Assembly (NCBI RefSeq): GCF_900108275.1
Contig: NZ_FNVD01000003.1
Span: 207,067-271,066 of the forward strand
From: Jhaorihella thermophila
GTDB lineage: Bacteria; Pseudomonadota; Alphaproteobacteria; Rhodobacterales; Rhodobacteraceae
Length of the DNA stretch: 64,000 nucleotides
Direction of reading: 5' to 3'
Part shown: positions 35,658-47,322 of the stretch, piece after piece
Numbering within the stretch: the stretch's first letter is position 1
Layout: every line of letters begins with the position of its first letter
Notes under the pieces: generated by a model
The model's database searches: none
What the model was told of the DNA's origin: nothing
Seen by the model: the letters and a program-made list of their open reading frames with translations, nothing else
Position numbers and translations under genes: made by a program

Positions 35658-36560
35658 TCAGGCCGTCAGCCCTTCGGGTTCGGGCAACCCATGCGCCCGG
35701 CAGCAGGCAGTCAGCGTGTTGGCCAGCAGGCAGGCAATCGTCATCGGCCCGACCCCGCCCGGAACCGGCGTGATCGCCCCGGCGACCTCTTTGGCGCTGT
35801 CGAAATGCACGTCCCCCACCAGCCGCGTCTTTCCTTCGCCCCGTTCCGGCGCGTCGATGCGGTTGATGCCCACGTCGATCACCGTGGCGCCCGGCTTGAT
35901 CCAGTCTCCCTGCACCATCTCGGGCCGGCCCACGGCGGCCACCACGATGTCGGCGCGCCGCACCACCCCCGGCAGATCGCGGGTCCGCGAATGCGCAATG
36001 GTCACCGTGCAACTGTCGCGCAGCAAAAGCTGCGCCATCGGCTTGCCCACGATGTTCGACCGCCCGATCACCACGGCCTCCATCCCCGACAGATCCCCGT
36101 GATGATCCCGCAGCATCATCAGACAGCCCAGCGGCGTGCAGGGCACCATCGCCTTCTGCCCCGTCGCCAGCAGCCCCACATTCGAGATGTGGAACCCGTC
36201 CACGTCCTTGGCCGGGTCGATCGCATTGATGACCAGATCCTCGTTCAGATGCCCCGGCAGAGGCAGCTGCACCAGGATCCCGTGCACGTCCGGATCCGCA
36301 TTCAGCCGCTCGATCAGCGCCAGCAGCTCGTTCTCGGACGTCTCGGCCGGCAGCCTGTGCTCGTAGGAGTTCATGCCCACCTCGACCGTCTGCTTGCCCT
36401 TGGAGCGGACATAGACCTGGCTTGCCGGATCCTCGCCCACCAGAACCACGGCCAGGCCGGGCGTGATGCCGTTTTCCTCTTTCAGGCGCGCCACATGGGT
36501 CGCCACCTTCTCGCGCACCGTCGCCGCGAATGCCTTGCCGTCGATGATCCTGGCGGTCAT
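35658..36560 (-). CDS. folD: Bifunctional methylene-THF dehydrogenase/cyclohydrolase FolD (canonical copy)
   Basis: 300 residues from ATG 36560, behind GAGGAAGAGG; upstream codons of the open frame are not homologous. It interconverts 5,10-methylene-, methenyl- and 10-formyl-THF with NADP. Active-site residues are all present: Y50 and K54 in QVYVRSKGK, the Gln in [10 protein letters not shown], and the Asp in KDVDGFH. The C-terminal [14 protein letters not shown] is intact. It overlaps nothing but lies 13 nt after folD2 in the operon fhs-chorismate mutase-folD2-folD1. Confidence 0.96.
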   Translation of the reverse strand: MTARIIDGKAFAATVREKVATHVARLKEENGITPGLAVVLVGEDPASQVYVRSKGKQTVEVGMNSYEHRLPAETSENELLALIERLNADPDVHGILVQLPLPGHLNEDLVINAIDPAKDVDGFHISNVGLLATGQKAMVPCTPLGCLMMLRDHHGDLSGMEAVVIGRSNIVGKPMAQLLLRDSCTVTIAHSRTRDLPGVVRRADIVVAAVGRPEMVQGDWIKPGATVIDVGINRIDAPERGEGKTRLVGDVHFDSAKEVAGAITPVPGGVGPMTIACLLANTLTACCRAHGLPEPEGLTA

Positions 36561-36573
36561 GTCCCTCTTCCTC

Positions 36574-37467
36574 CTACACATCCGTCCGGGCAAACATCTC
36601 CCGGTATTGTTCCTTCTGCATCCGGGTGGCCAGCACCGCGTTCTTCATCAGCGTCGCCACCGTCACCGGTCCGACCCCGCCCGGCACGGGCGTGATCCAG
36701 CCCGCCACCTCGGCGCAACTGTCGAAATCGGCATCCCCCACCGTCCTGGGGCCGTCCGGGGTCTCCACCCGGTTGATCCCGATGTCGATCAGCGCCGCGC
36801 CCGGCTTGATGATGTCGCCGGTCACCAGCCCCGGCTTGCCCACCGCCACGAACACCGCATCCGCGGCGCGGCTGTGCATCGCCACATGGCGCGTCATGTG
36901 GTGACACACCGTCACCGTCGCCCCCAGCCCCATCAGCAGAAAGGCGATCGGCTTGCCCACGATCTCGGAATGACCGATCACGCAGACCTCCAGCCCCTCG
37001 ATCTTCAGCGGCAGGGTCTTGAGGATCTCGACAGCCGCCACGGCGGTGCACGGACCAAGAGCCAAATCGTTGTAGACGATGTTGCCGATGGATGCGGGAT
37101 GCATGCCCTCGACATCCTTCAGCGGATGCACCGCCTTTTGCAGCACCTTCACGGGAATATGATCGGGAAGCGGGCGCTGGATGATGATGCCGTTGACGCG
37201 CGGGTCGGCGTTCAGGCCCTGCACGATGCCGATCAGCTGTTCCAGCGAGGTCTCCGCCGGGTAGGTTCGGGCCTCGAACTCCACGCCCGCGGATTCCGCG
37301 CTGCGGCGCTGGTTGCGCACATAAAGCTCGGCCGCCGCCGGTTCGCCCACCATCAGCGACACCAGCCGGGGCTGCCAGCCCTCTTCGGCCAGCGCCCTGG
37401 CCTCTTGCGCCACCTCGGCGCGCATCTTCGCGCCGATCTCCTTGCCGTCGATTACTGCGGCTCGCAT
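36574..37467 (-). CDS. Second FolD paralogue with altered active site
   Basis: 297 residues from ATG 37467 (CGAGGAG upstream). The fold is clearly Fol[29 protein letters not shown] (Rossmann domain) and [14 protein letters not shown]. However, the catalytic Lys of Y-x-x-x-K is Gln (Y49-VRN-Q53), the conserved Asp of KDVDGFH is Glu (KDVEGMH, E120), and QLPLP reads QRPLP. In E. coli and human enzymes this Lys is needed for cyclohydrolase activity, so this copy may be a dehydrogenase only or have another role. It overlaps the chorismate mutase gene by 16 nt. Confidence 0.9.
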   Translation of the reverse strand: MRAAVIDGKEIGAKMRAEVAQEARALAEEGWQPRLVSLMVGEPAAAELYVRNQRRSAESAGVEFEARTYPAETSLEQLIGIVQGLNADPRVNGIIIQRPLPDHIPVKVLQKAVHPLKDVEGMHPASIGNIVYNDLALGPCTAVAAVEILKTLPLKIEGLEVCVIGHSEIVGKPIAFLLMGLGATVTVCHHMTRHVAMHSRAADAVFVAVGKPGLVTGDIIKPGAALIDIGINRVETPDGPRTVGDADFDSCAEVAGWITPVPGGVGPVTVATLMKNAVLATRMQKEQYREMFARTDV

Positions 37468-37784
37468 GAAAACTCCTCGTCCGCGGTGCCGAGCACGCGT
37501 TCTTCCCGCGCGATCGACCACTCGATCAAGATTTGCCACAGGCGCGCGGCCAGGTCGGGATCCAGCCCAACGGCGCGCGCCTCGGAACGGACGTTGTCCA
37601 GCACCGCCTGCACCCGTTCGGGGATGCGTGCCGGCAGCCCTTCGGCGGGTTTCAGTTCGACCGCCCGGTCGATCAGGGCGGCGCGATGGGCCAACAGCCG
37701 CACGATCCGTCCATCCAGTGCATCTATCGCGCGGCGCAGTTCGGCCATCGAATGGCAGGTTCCGGGGTCGATCGGCTGTGTCAT
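37452..37784 (-). CDS. AroQ-type chorismate mutase domain protein
   Basis: 110 residues, all helical. The N-terminal helix AELRRAIDALDGRIVRLLAH and the following RAALIDRAVELKP carry the Arg and Lys residues that hold chorismate in AroQ and PchB enzymes; ERVQAVLDNVR corresponds to the second helix. It should convert chorismate to prephenate, or act as an isochorismate pyruvate lyase-like enzyme. It sits between fhs and folD2, overlapping folD2, an unexpected partner for one-carbon genes. A stem-loop (37797-37820) adjoins its ribosome-binding site AGGAG. Confidence 0.8.
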   Translation of the reverse strand: MTQPIDPGTCHSMAELRRAIDALDGRIVRLLAHRAALIDRAVELKPAEGLPARIPERVQAVLDNVRSEARAVGLDPDLAARLWQILIEWSIAREERVLGTADEEFSCEPQ

Positions 37785-37796
37785 GGTCTGGCTCCT

Positions 37797-37820
37797 GCGG
37801 GCCGGGAACGTCCGGCCCGC
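37797..37820 (-). promoter_or_regulatory. Stem-loop between fhs and the chorismate mutase gene
   Basis: GCGGGCCGG and CCGGCCCGC form a 9-bp stem with a 6-nt loop. On the minus strand it is preceded by a T-run and followed directly by AGGAG, the chorismate mutase ribosome-binding site, so it is not a normal terminator for fhs. On the plus strand it is followed by AAAAA. It may modulate downstream translation or processing. Confidence 0.5.
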
Positions 37821-37839
37821 AAAAACCCCATTTTACAGG

Positions 37840-39516
37840 TCAGAACAACCCTTCGATATAGCCCAGATCGTTCAGCCCGATGGTTTCCGCCGCCGGATGG
37901 CGCGGCAGGCCGGGCATGGTCATGATCTCGCCGCAGATCACCACGACGAAGCCCGCCCCTGCCGACAGGCGCACCTCGCGGATCGGAACCGAATGGCCCG
38001 TCGGCGCACCGCGCAGGTTCGGGTCGGTCGAGAAGGAATACTGCGTCTTGGCCATGCAGATCGGCAGGTGGCCATAGCCGGCGGCCTCCCAGGCGCGCAG
38101 CTGGTCGCGGATCTTCTTGTCGGCCAGCACCTCGTCGGCATGATAGATCCGCTTGGCGATGGTTTCGATCTTCTCGAAGAGCCCCATGTCGTCACCATAA
38201 AGCGGCGCGAACTGGGCCACCTTGGCATCGGCAAGCTCGGCCACACGTGTCGCAAGCTCGACCGTGCCTTCCGAGCCGAGTTCCCAGTGGCGACAGACGA
38301 TCGCCTCGGCCCCCTGCGCGGCGGCGCTGTCCTTGATCACTTGGATCTCGGCGTCGGTGTCGGTTACGAAATGGTTTATCGCCACCACGACCGGCACGCC
38401 GAACAGTTTCAGGTTGGCGATGTGCCGGGTCAGGTTCGGACAGCCATCGGCCACCGCGGCGACGTTTTCCTTATCCAGATCGGCCTTTGCCACGCCGCCG
38501 TTCATCTTCATCGCCCGCACCGTGGCCACCAGCACCACCACGTCGGGCGCGAGCCCCGCCTTGCGGCACTTGATGTCCATGAACTTCTCGGCGCCCAGGT
38601 CGGCGCCGAACCCGGCCTCGGTCACGACATAATCGGCCAGTTTCAGCGCGGTCTTGGTCGCGGTAACCGAGTTGCAGCCATGCGCGATATTGGCGAACGG
38701 CCCGCCGTGAACGAAGGCGGGGTTGTTTTCCAGCGTCTGCACCAGGTTCGGCTGCATCGCGTCCTTCAGCAGCACGGTCATCGCGCCGTCGGCCTTGAGA
38801 TCACGGCAATAGATCGGGCTGCGGTCGCGGCGATAGGCGACGATGATGTCGCCCAGCCGTTTCTGCAGATCCTTCAGGTCGGTGGCGAGGCAGAGGATCG
38901 CCATCACCTCGGACGCCACGGTGATGTCGAACCCGGTCTGACGTGGGAAACCGTTCGCCACGCCGCCCAGGCTGGTCACGATGTCGCGCAGGGCGCGGTC
39001 GTTCATGTCCACCACGCGCCGCCAGGTCACGCGGCGTTCGTCGATGCCCAGTTCGTTGCCCCAGTAGATGTGGTTGTCGATCATCGCCGCCAGCAGGTTG
39101 TGGGCGCTGGTGATCGCGTGGAAATCGCCGGTAAAGTGGAGGTTCATGTCCTCCATCGGCACCACCTGCGCATAGCCGCCGCCGGCAGCGCCGCCCTTCA
39201 TGCCGAAACACGGACCCAGGCTGGCCTCGCGCAGGCAGATCGCCGCTTTCTTGCCGATCCGGTTCAGCCCGTCGCCAAGACCCACTGTGGTCGTCGTCTT
39301 GCCCTCACCCGCCGGAGTGGGGTTGATCGCGGTCACGAGGATCAGCTTGCCGTCCTCGCGGTCCTTGAGGGATTCGATGAATTCCTGGCTGACCTTGGCC
39401 TTGTCGCGACCATAGGGCAGCAGGTGCTCGGCGTCGATGCCCAGCTTGGCGCCGATCTCCTGAATGGGTTTCTTTTTCGCCTCGCGGGCGATTTCGATGT
39501 CGCTCTTGTAGCTCAT
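37840..39516 (-). CDS. fhs: Formate-tetrahydrofolate ligase
   Basis: 558 residues from ATG 39516 ([20 protein letters not shown]); upstream codons of the long open frame are not family sequence. The ATP site is [20 protein letters not shown]. Other signatures are [20 protein letters not shown] and [17 protein letters not shown]. It makes 10-formyl-THF from formate, ATP and THF. It is the first gene of the one-carbon operon with chorismate mutase, folD2 and folD1, which together can carry formate to methylene-THF. Confidence 0.97.
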   Translation of the reverse strand: MSYKSDIEIAREAKKKPIQEIGAKLGIDAEHLLPYGRDKAKVSQEFIESLKDREDGKLILVTAINPTPAGEGKTTTTVGLGDGLNRIGKKAAICLREASLGPCFGMKGGAAGGGYAQVVPMEDMNLHFTGDFHAITSAHNLLAAMIDNHIYWGNELGIDERRVTWRRVVDMNDRALRDIVTSLGGVANGFPRQTGFDITVASEVMAILCLATDLKDLQKRLGDIIVAYRRDRSPIYCRDLKADGAMTVLLKDAMQPNLVQTLENNPAFVHGGPFANIAHGCNSVTATKTALKLADYVVTEAGFGADLGAEKFMDIKCRKAGLAPDVVVLVATVRAMKMNGGVAKADLDKENVAAVADGCPNLTRHIANLKLFGVPVVVAINHFVTDTDAEIQVIKDSAAAQGAEAIVCRHWELGSEGTVELATRVAELADAKVAQFAPLYGDDMGLFEKIETIAKRIYHADEVLADKKIRDQLRAWEAAGYGHLPICMAKTQYSFSTDPNLRGAPTGHSVPIREVRLSAGAGFVVVICGEIMTMPGLPRHPAAETIGLNDLGYIEGLF

Positions 39517-39758
39517 GGGCCGATCCCTGAAAAAATGTCCCTGTCTGCCGGCGCGGCCGCCGGCGCTGCGCCACCCATAGCGCGGCGATGCCCCCGCGCG
39601 GCGATGGATTCCGACATTTTCGCGACACGATGCGTCGCGCGGGCCGCGCGGGGTTTCAGATCGGAAACGGCTGGAGGCGATCGCCCCCCTTGCGCCGATA
39701 CAAGACGAAAGACGCCGGAGCCTTGCGACCCCGGCGTCCCACATTCCGTCCGTCCCGA

Positions 39759-41672
<1,914 letters not shown>

Positions 41673-41725
41673 GGAAAGTCTCCCAGTTTCGCGGCCATCG
41701 GGGACGAACGGCCTGCCAGACCCTT

Positions 41726-41753
41726 AAAATAGAGATGATCGCGCCGGGTTCAA
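41726..41753 (-). promoter_or_regulatory. Candidate ftsH promoter overlapping the tilS stop codon
   Basis: On the minus strand TTGAAC (41753-41748) and TATTTT (41731-41726) are 16 nt apart. The tilS stop TGA (41752-41750) lies inside the -35 box. It is about 55 nt upstream of the ftsH start. Prediction by eye. Confidence 0.4.
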
Positions 41754-43009
41754 TGCGATAAAAACGAGGCAAAGAACTCCTCGTCGCCCTGCATGGTCTC
41801 CGCCCGCCATTGCCCGGACCAGCCGGCGACCGGCGCGGCGATCAGCTCGTCGCCCCGCCAGACGGAGGGCGTGGCGATCAGACACTCGGCCGGGCGCCCC
41901 GTCTCGCGCCAGGACGGACATGCGTCCAGCCCGCCGCGGCCCAGCGCACGGATCTCGCACCCTTGCGGGTCCGGACCGTTCAGCCGCCAGCGTCCGTCCC
42001 AGATCCCCCCCGCGGCACAGCGCGTGTCGCGGACCGCCGCATATTCCCGGCACACCCGCGCGCTGACCGCGTCACCGCCCACCACGCAGCCGGCCAGCGT
42101 AACCCGGCGCCCGTGCCGAACCGCGTCGATCGCGGCGGCCAGCGGCGCGCGCCTGGGCGGATACTCGCCCCCGGCGACCCAGCGCACGACCCGGGCCAGC
42201 AGACGGCGCGCGACCTCTTCGGGCAGAATCCGAAAACCGCGCCTGTCGAGCAACACGTCGCCCGCGTCCAGCCGCGCCACGTCGCGCGCAGCCAAAAAGC
42301 TGTACCAGTCCAGAGCGGCCCGCGCCTGCGCCATGTGCCGGGCCACGTCCGCCAGCGCGGTGACCGTGATCCCCAGCGGTTGCAGCGCCTCCAGTGCCCG
42401 GCGAGCCCTGATCCGGTCAAAGCGGTCATCCCGGTTGGAAGGATCCTCGACCCATTCGATCGCATTCCGGACAAGGTAGGCCCTCAGCGCCTGCCGGGTC
42501 ACGCCCAGGAGCGGCCTGACAAAGGTCACGCCGCCTTCGATGCGCCGTTCGGGAATGCCCGACAACCCGTCCACCCCGGCCGCGCGGCCCAGCCGCATGA
42601 GCACGGTCTCGGCCTGATCATCGGCCGTATGCGCAAGGGCCAGCATCTCGATCCCGCTCGATCGCGCCCAGCGGGACAAAAGCCTGTATCGCGCGCGCCG
42701 CGCCTGATCCTGCAGGTTGCCCGCGCCGTCCCATCCCTCCCAGCAGAGCGTGTCGTGGGGCACCGAAAGGGCTCCGGCCATTCGCGCCACCATGGCGGCC
42801 TCGTCCGCGGATTCGGCACGCAACCCGTGATCCACCGTCACGGCATGGATCTCTGGCCCGTTTTCGCCGAAACAGCGGGTCAGAATGTGCAGAAGCGCAA
42901 CCGAATCACCCCCGCCGGACACCGCCACGCCCAACCTTTCGGGCAAGGCATCCCCGAACCAGTCCCGCACCTGGGCAAGGATGCTGCTATCGACATCGGT
43001 CACGGGCAC
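41750..43009 (-). CDS. tilS: tRNA(Ile)-lysidine synthase
   Basis: 419 residues, starting with GTG 43009 (an in-frame GTG at 43003 is also possible). The PP-loop is GVAVSGGGDSVALLHIL; then TVDHGLRAESADEAAMVARM and ALAHTADDQAETVLMRLGRA follow, as in TilS. It changes the wobble C of tRNA-Ile(CAU) to lysidine, an essential step for reading AUA. The N-terminal ~235 residues are the catalytic domain; the C-terminal part is divergent. It overlaps cpoB by 10 nt at the end of the tol-pal operon. Confidence 0.93.
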   Translation of the reverse strand: MPVTDVDSSILAQVRDWFGDALPERLGVAVSGGGDSVALLHILTRCFGENGPEIHAVTVDHGLRAESADEAAMVARMAGALSVPHDTLCWEGWDGAGNLQDQARRARYRLLSRWARSSGIEMLALAHTADDQAETVLMRLGRAAGVDGLSGIPERRIEGGVTFVRPLLGVTRQALRAYLVRNAIEWVEDPSNRDDRFDRIRARRALEALQPLGITVTALADVARHMAQARAALDWYSFLAARDVARLDAGDVLLDRRGFRILPEEVARRLLARVVRWVAGGEYPPRRAPLAAAIDAVRHGRRVTLAGCVVGGDAVSARVCREYAAVRDTRCAAGGIWDGRWRLNGPDPQGCEIRALGRGGLDACPSWRETGRPAECLIATPSVWRGDELIAAPVAGWSGQWRAETMQGDEEFFASFLSH

Positions 43010-43818
43010 CCCAGCGACTGCATCTCCTGTCGTGAAAGCGCAACATCGGGGGACTCGGGGAACCTCACCCCGACCTCGGCCAGCGTCACGCAGGCCTGGC
43101 TGATCTGTCCCAGCCGCCCCAGCGCCGCGCCAAGGCGATAGAGCGCCTCGGCCGCCGTATCGCCGGTGGGATCGTTCTTGAAACTTTCCAGATAGGCCCG
43201 CGCCGCTTCGCGGGTGTCGCCCAGCCCCTCCAGAGCCTTGCCGCGTTCGAGATGAGCGCGCGGACCAAGGGGGCTGCCGGGATAAGTTTCGTCGAATTGC
43301 GCCAGAAGATCCACCGCGCGCTGATAATCGCCATCGGTCAGGGCCTGTTCGGCCGCCTCGAAATCGGCCCGTTCGCCGATGGCCAGCTCCGTGTCGTCCT
43401 TCGGCTGCGGATCGGGGCTGGGGACCGGTGCGGTCAGCGGATCGCCGCCCAGCGTGGTCGTCTCGCCCAGCTGGCTGACATCGCCGCCTTCCAGTTCGAC
43501 CAACCGGAACTCAAGATCGCCGATCCGGTTGGTGCCGTCCTTCACGATCCGGTCGATGCGGTGGGTCAGGGCCTCGGTCTCGGCAGTCAGACGCTGCAGC
43601 TCCGCCTCGATCGCTGCAATGCGGTCAAGGATCTCCGTGCCGGCCAGATTGGTCACCGGCGCGCCGGTGGTGGACAGCTCGCGCTTGAGCCGCTGGATTT
43701 CGACGTTGAGGACGGTCAACTCCTGCCGGATGTCGGCCAGCGTCTGCTGACGTTCCTGCGCCGACACCGGGCCCGAGGCCAACAGCACCCCCACAAGGGC
43801 CAGAACCGCGAACCTCAT
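43000..43818 (-). CDS. cpoB: Tol-Pal cell envelope coordinator CpoB (YbgF)
   Basis: 272 residues. Signal peptide MRFAVLALVGVLLASGPVSA, then a trimerising coiled coil (about 25-100, QQTLADIRQELTVLNVEIQR). A linker leads to three TPR-like repeats (about 150-265) containing YQRAVDLLAQFDETYPGSPL. CpoB links the Tol system with peptidoglycan synthase PBP1B during division. It lies 6 nt after pal in the classical order. Confidence 0.92.
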   Translation of the reverse strand: MRFAVLALVGVLLASGPVSAQERQQTLADIRQELTVLNVEIQRLKRELSTTGAPVTNLAGTEILDRIAAIEAELQRLTAETEALTHRIDRIVKDGTNRIGDLEFRLVELEGGDVSQLGETTTLGGDPLTAPVPSPDPQPKDDTELAIGERADFEAAEQALTDGDYQRAVDLLAQFDETYPGSPLGPRAHLERGKALEGLGDTREAARAYLESFKNDPTGDTAAEALYRLGAALGRLGQISQACVTLAEVGVRFPESPDVALSRQEMQSLGCP

Positions 43819-43824
43819 GCCCGC

Positions 43825-44340
43825 CTACCCCGTCAGACCGCTTTGCAGAACGGTCACCGCGCGGCGGTTCTTGGCATAGCAGCTTTCATCGCTGCAGATC
43901 TCGACCGGGCGTTCCTTGCCGTAGCTGATCGTGGTGATCCGGTTGCCGGCGACCCCGCGCGAGATCAGGAATTCGCGCACCGCGTTCGCCCGCCGCGCCC
44001 CCAGCGCGAGGTTGTATTCGCGCGTGCCCTGTTCATCGGCGTGACCCTCGATAAGGGCATTGTAGTCGGGGTTGTTCATCAGCCACTCGGCCTGGGCCCG
44101 CAGCACGGCGCGCGCCTCGTCGCTCAGAGAGGACTGGTCCACGGCAAAGAACACGCGGTCGCCGATCGCCTGCTGGAAATAGGCCGGCGAAGTGGGATCT
44201 TCCACCGACCCCGGCGCAACCGCGCCGCCCGCACCCATGCCGCCGCTGCCGTCGTATCTGGTCGCGTTGGAACACGCCGCCAGCGCCAGGACGGCGCCCA
44301 TCAAGATCATCTTGCCCGGAATAGTCATGTCGAACGCCAT
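43825..44340 (-). CDS. pal: Peptidoglycan-associated lipoprotein Pal
   Basis: 171 residues. A lipobox LALAACS in the signal peptide gives a lipidated Cys near residue 23. The OmpA-like domain (about 65-165) has IEGHADEQGTREYNLALGAR and RANAVREFLISRGV, whose Asp and Arg bind diaminopimelate of peptidoglycan. ATG 44340 is used; ATG 44328 (MTIPGKMIL) would give a more standard short signal and is equally likely. It anchors the outer membrane to the cell wall with TolB. Confidence 0.95.
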   Translation of the reverse strand: MAFDMTIPGKMILMGAVLALAACSNATRYDGSGGMGAGGAVAPGSVEDPTSPAYFQQAIGDRVFFAVDQSSLSDEARAVLRAQAEWLMNNPDYNALIEGHADEQGTREYNLALGARRANAVREFLISRGVAGNRITTISYGKERPVEICSDESCYAKNRRAVTVLQSGLTG

Positions 44341-44416
44341 GCCTCCTGCCTTTTCCCTGTTCGATTTCTAGCACATCCGCCCACGCAGGGAAACGCAGGC
44401 CGCGGCCGGTATCTCA

Positions 44417-45736
44417 TCACTTCTGCAAGGGGGACCACGACGGATCGCTGGCCCCGTCGGGGGTGCGCACCTGCCGCAGATTCCGCCCGGTTATGTCCAC
44501 GGTATAAAGCGACGACCGCCCGGCCGCGCCCCGGGTCGCCCGGGTGAACATGATCACGCGGCCGTTGGGGGCCCAGGTGGGGCCTTCGTCCAGAAAGGAC
44601 GCGGTCAGCAGACGTTCCTCGCTGCCATCGGTGCGCATCACGCCGATATGGAACCGGCCCTTGTTCTGCTTGGTGAAAGCGATCAGATCGCCGCGCGGCG
44701 ACCAGACCGGCGTGCCATAGCGCCCCTGGCCGAAGCTGATCCGCCGCGCCTCTCCGCCCCCCGCGGGCATGATATAGAGTTGCTGGGTGCCCGACCGGTC
44801 GCTTTCAAAGACGATCTGCCGTCCATCGGGCGAAAAGCTGGGCGCGGTTTCGATCGAGGGTGAATTGGTCAAGCGGCGGCTCTTGCCGCTGCGAATGTCC
44901 ATCTCATAGAGATCGGTATTGCCGCCTCGGGTCAGCGAATAGACCACCTTGCGCCCGTCGGGCGAAAAGCGGGGGGAAAAGCTCATCGTGCCTTCGGGCG
45001 TGGGCAACTGCTTGCGCCGCACCTTGCCCACATCCATCAGGAAGATGCGCGGAAAGCCGGTTTCGTAGCTGGTATAGAGGATCCGGTCGCCGGTGGGCGA
45101 AAACCGAGGCGCCAGCACGATGGCCGAACTGTCGGTCAGATACTGCACGTTGGCCCCGTCGTAATCCATGATCGCCAGCCGCTTGCGTCGATCGTTCTTG
45201 GGCCCGCTTTCCGATACGAACACCACGCGGCTGTCGAAATAGCCGCCTTCGCCGGTGATGCGGGAATAGACCGTATCGGCCACCTTGTGCGCCATGCGCC
45301 GCCAGCCGTCGACGGCGCCGGCAAATTGCAGACCCGTGCCCAGCTCGGTGCCCGCGAACACGTCCCAGACGCGAAACTTGACGGTCAGGCGATTGCCGGA
45401 CTGGCTGACCGAGCCGGTGATCAGCGCCTGGGCGTTCACCGCCTTCCAGTCGGCGAACTGGATCGGCGCGTCGAAGTCTGTGACCTTGCCGATATGGGCC
45501 GAGGCCGGAATCTCGCGAAACAGGCCGGTGCCCGACAGATCCGCGGCGATCACCCGCGAGATGTCGCGCGCCGCCTGCGCCGCCGCCGGGCTGGTGGCGA
45601 CGAAATCCGGCACCGCAAAGGGCATGGGCTCGATCACGCCTTCGGTGATCTCGATCCGCAAGGGGCCGTTCTGGGCCGCAGCCGGGCCAACCGCCATCAC
45701 CACACCCAGAAGGAAACCTGCCAGCAATCTTTTCAT
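44417..45736 (-). CDS. tolB: Tol-Pal system beta-propeller protein TolB
   Basis: 439 residues. Signal peptide [20 protein letters not shown], an N-terminal mixed domain (about 23-150), then a six-bladed propeller built of PD40 repeats such as [20 protein letters not shown] and [20 protein letters not shown]. It binds Pal in the periplasm. It overlaps tolA by 4 nt. There is a 76-nt gap before pal with no terminator seen. Confidence 0.96.
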   Translation of the reverse strand: MKRLLAGFLLGVVMAVGPAAAQNGPLRIEITEGVIEPMPFAVPDFVATSPAAAQAARDISRVIAADLSGTGLFREIPASAHIGKVTDFDAPIQFADWKAVNAQALITGSVSQSGNRLTVKFRVWDVFAGTELGTGLQFAGAVDGWRRMAHKVADTVYSRITGEGGYFDSRVVFVSESGPKNDRRKRLAIMDYDGANVQYLTDSSAIVLAPRFSPTGDRILYTSYETGFPRIFLMDVGKVRRKQLPTPEGTMSFSPRFSPDGRKVVYSLTRGGNTDLYEMDIRSGKSRRLTNSPSIETAPSFSPDGRQIVFESDRSGTQQLYIMPAGGGEARRISFGQGRYGTPVWSPRGDLIAFTKQNKGRFHIGVMRTDGSEERLLTASFLDEGPTWAPNGRVIMFTRATRGAAGRSSLYTVDITGRNLRQVRTPDGASDPSWSPLQK

Positions 45737-46833
45737 TTGATTCGCATCCTCTCGGGATTGAACGTCATTTCGATATCACGCCATCGATCGTATTTGTCAG
45801 GGGGAAGCTTGTAACCATTCGCCCCGCACCGGATGATGGCGCGGCGGGCGGCGCCGAACGCCTGCTGCGCCGCCGCCTGCGACCCGCCCGTGCTGGACAG
45901 CATCCGGATCGAACCGGCATCCGGGCGGCCGTCACGGTTCATTCTGACAGAAACCACAACGGTGGTCCTGAGCGCCTCGGTCGAAAGCGAGCCCACGTTC
46001 CAGCAGTTCGACACGGCAACCCGCAACGCGTCCTTTTCCCCGGCGGTCAGCGGCGGGCCGCTTGGCGCGGGGTCCGGGGACGCCGCGCCCCCACCCAGCG
46101 CCTCGGCCAGTGCTGCCTTGACGGCAGACTGCGCGTCAGGTGCCTTTTCGGCCGGCTTCGGTTCCCGTCTTGCCACCCTGGCGGGGCGGGCGCGCGGACG
46201 GAGCGAGGCGCTCGGCGCCACCTCGTCGCCCTTGTCCGCCTCGGTGATGATGCGGTCGGTCGCGGCCTCGGGGGCGGTCTGCTCCTTCGGCGCCTGCCGC
46301 GTCTCGCCCCCCTCGTCGGGCGTAACGGCGGGCGAGGTCACCTCGTCGGGCCGGGCCTCGGGCGGCGGCGGCGCGACCGGCTGCGGCGCGACACGGTCCA
46401 CCGCACGCGATTCGGGCCTTGACGGCACCGGAAGCGGCGTCAGCACCGCCACATCCTGTTCGGGCTGAACCGGGACGGGCGGCGTGTCATCCGGCGCGAC
46501 GTCCGGCACCGGGATCTCGGGCGCAGGCTCGGGGGCCGCTTCTATTTCGGGGGGCGTCGAGAGATCCGGCGCATCCTGTGCCGGCACCGCCTCGGTCGCC
46601 GCGGCCAGATCCGGGGACTCGACCGGCGCCTCGGGCGGTGCCGGCGCTTCGGGCTCGGCCGCAACATCTGGCGTTGCCGGCCGCGCAGTCATGGCCGCGA
46701 ACTCTTCGGCAGAGATCACCGACACGTCATGCACCTCGAACGGCAGCGGTTCGGTATCGAAAGACCCGCCGAACACCGCCCAGCCGATCAGCAGCAGATG
46801 CGCAATGCCCGAAATCTTGGTGCCGGTCTGCAC
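45733..46833 (-). CDS. tolA: Tol-Pal system protein TolA
   Basis: 366 residues. One N-terminal membrane helix ([17 protein letters not shown]) is followed by a long Pro/Glu/Ala-rich periplasmic spacer (about 45-270). The C-terminal domain III (about 275-366, [20 protein letters not shown]) reaches the outer membrane. It couples TolQR proton-driven motion to TolB-Pal. The spacer is rich in Pro, unlike the Lys/Ala-rich helix of E. coli, a common alphaproteobacterial form. Confidence 0.92.
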   Translation of the reverse strand: MQTGTKISGIAHLLLIGWAVFGGSFDTEPLPFEVHDVSVISAEEFAAMTARPATPDVAAEPEAPAPPEAPVESPDLAAATEAVPAQDAPDLSTPPEIEAAPEPAPEIPVPDVAPDDTPPVPVQPEQDVAVLTPLPVPSRPESRAVDRVAPQPVAPPPPEARPDEVTSPAVTPDEGGETRQAPKEQTAPEAATDRIITEADKGDEVAPSASLRPRARPARVARREPKPAEKAPDAQSAVKAALAEALGGGAASPDPAPSGPPLTAGEKDALRVAVSNCWNVGSLSTEALRTTVVVSVRMNRDGRPDAGSIRMLSSTGGSQAAAQQAFGAARRAIIRCGANGYKLPPDKYDRWRDIEMTFNPERMRIK

Positions 46834-46842
46834 CGCCCGCCC

Positions 46843-47319
46843 TCACTCTTGGCCCGCGCCGAGCCTTGGCCCGCCGGTATCCGTCACGAGGCTGACATTG
46901 GAAAACCCGCCCGCGTTCAGCGCCCCCATCACCTGCATCACCTCAGCATAGGGGATCGCCCCGTCCGCCCGCAGATAGATCCGGTCGCCGGAGCGTTCGG
47001 ACGCGATCGCCCGCAATTTCGCCACCAGTTCCTCACGCGGCACGGGGGTCATCTGGATCTGCACCTCGCCCCCGGCGGTCAGCGTCACGGTCAGCGGCTC
47101 TTCCCTGTCGGCGGGCAGGGCATGCGCGGCGGTCTTGGGCAGGTTCACCGGCACGCCCACGGTCATCAGCGGCGCCGCGACCATGAAAATTATGAGCAGC
47201 ACCAGCACCACGTCCACGAACGGCGTGATGTTGATGTCCGACATCGGGCGCACCCGCGCGTGGCGATCCCGTCTGCGCCGCCGCGCGCCCCCCGATCCCT
47301 GCTGCAGCCCCGCGCCCAT
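46843..47319 (-). CDS. tolR: Tol-Pal system protein TolR
   Basis: 158 residues of the ExbD/TolR family. A basic N-terminus is followed by SDINITPFVDVVLVLLIIFM, the single membrane helix with the conserved Asp (FVDVVLVLL) that takes part in proton movement. Then comes a periplasmic domain. It starts 3 nt after tolQ. The stator-like partner of TolQ. Confidence 0.95.
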   Translation of the reverse strand: MGAGLQQGSGGARRRRRDRHARVRPMSDINITPFVDVVLVLLIIFMVAAPLMTVGVPVNLPKTAAHALPADREEPLTVTLTAGGEVQIQMTPVPREELVAKLRAIASERSGDRIYLRADGAIPYAEVMQVMGALNAGGFSNVSLVTDTGGPRLGAGQE

Positions 47320-47322
47320 GGC

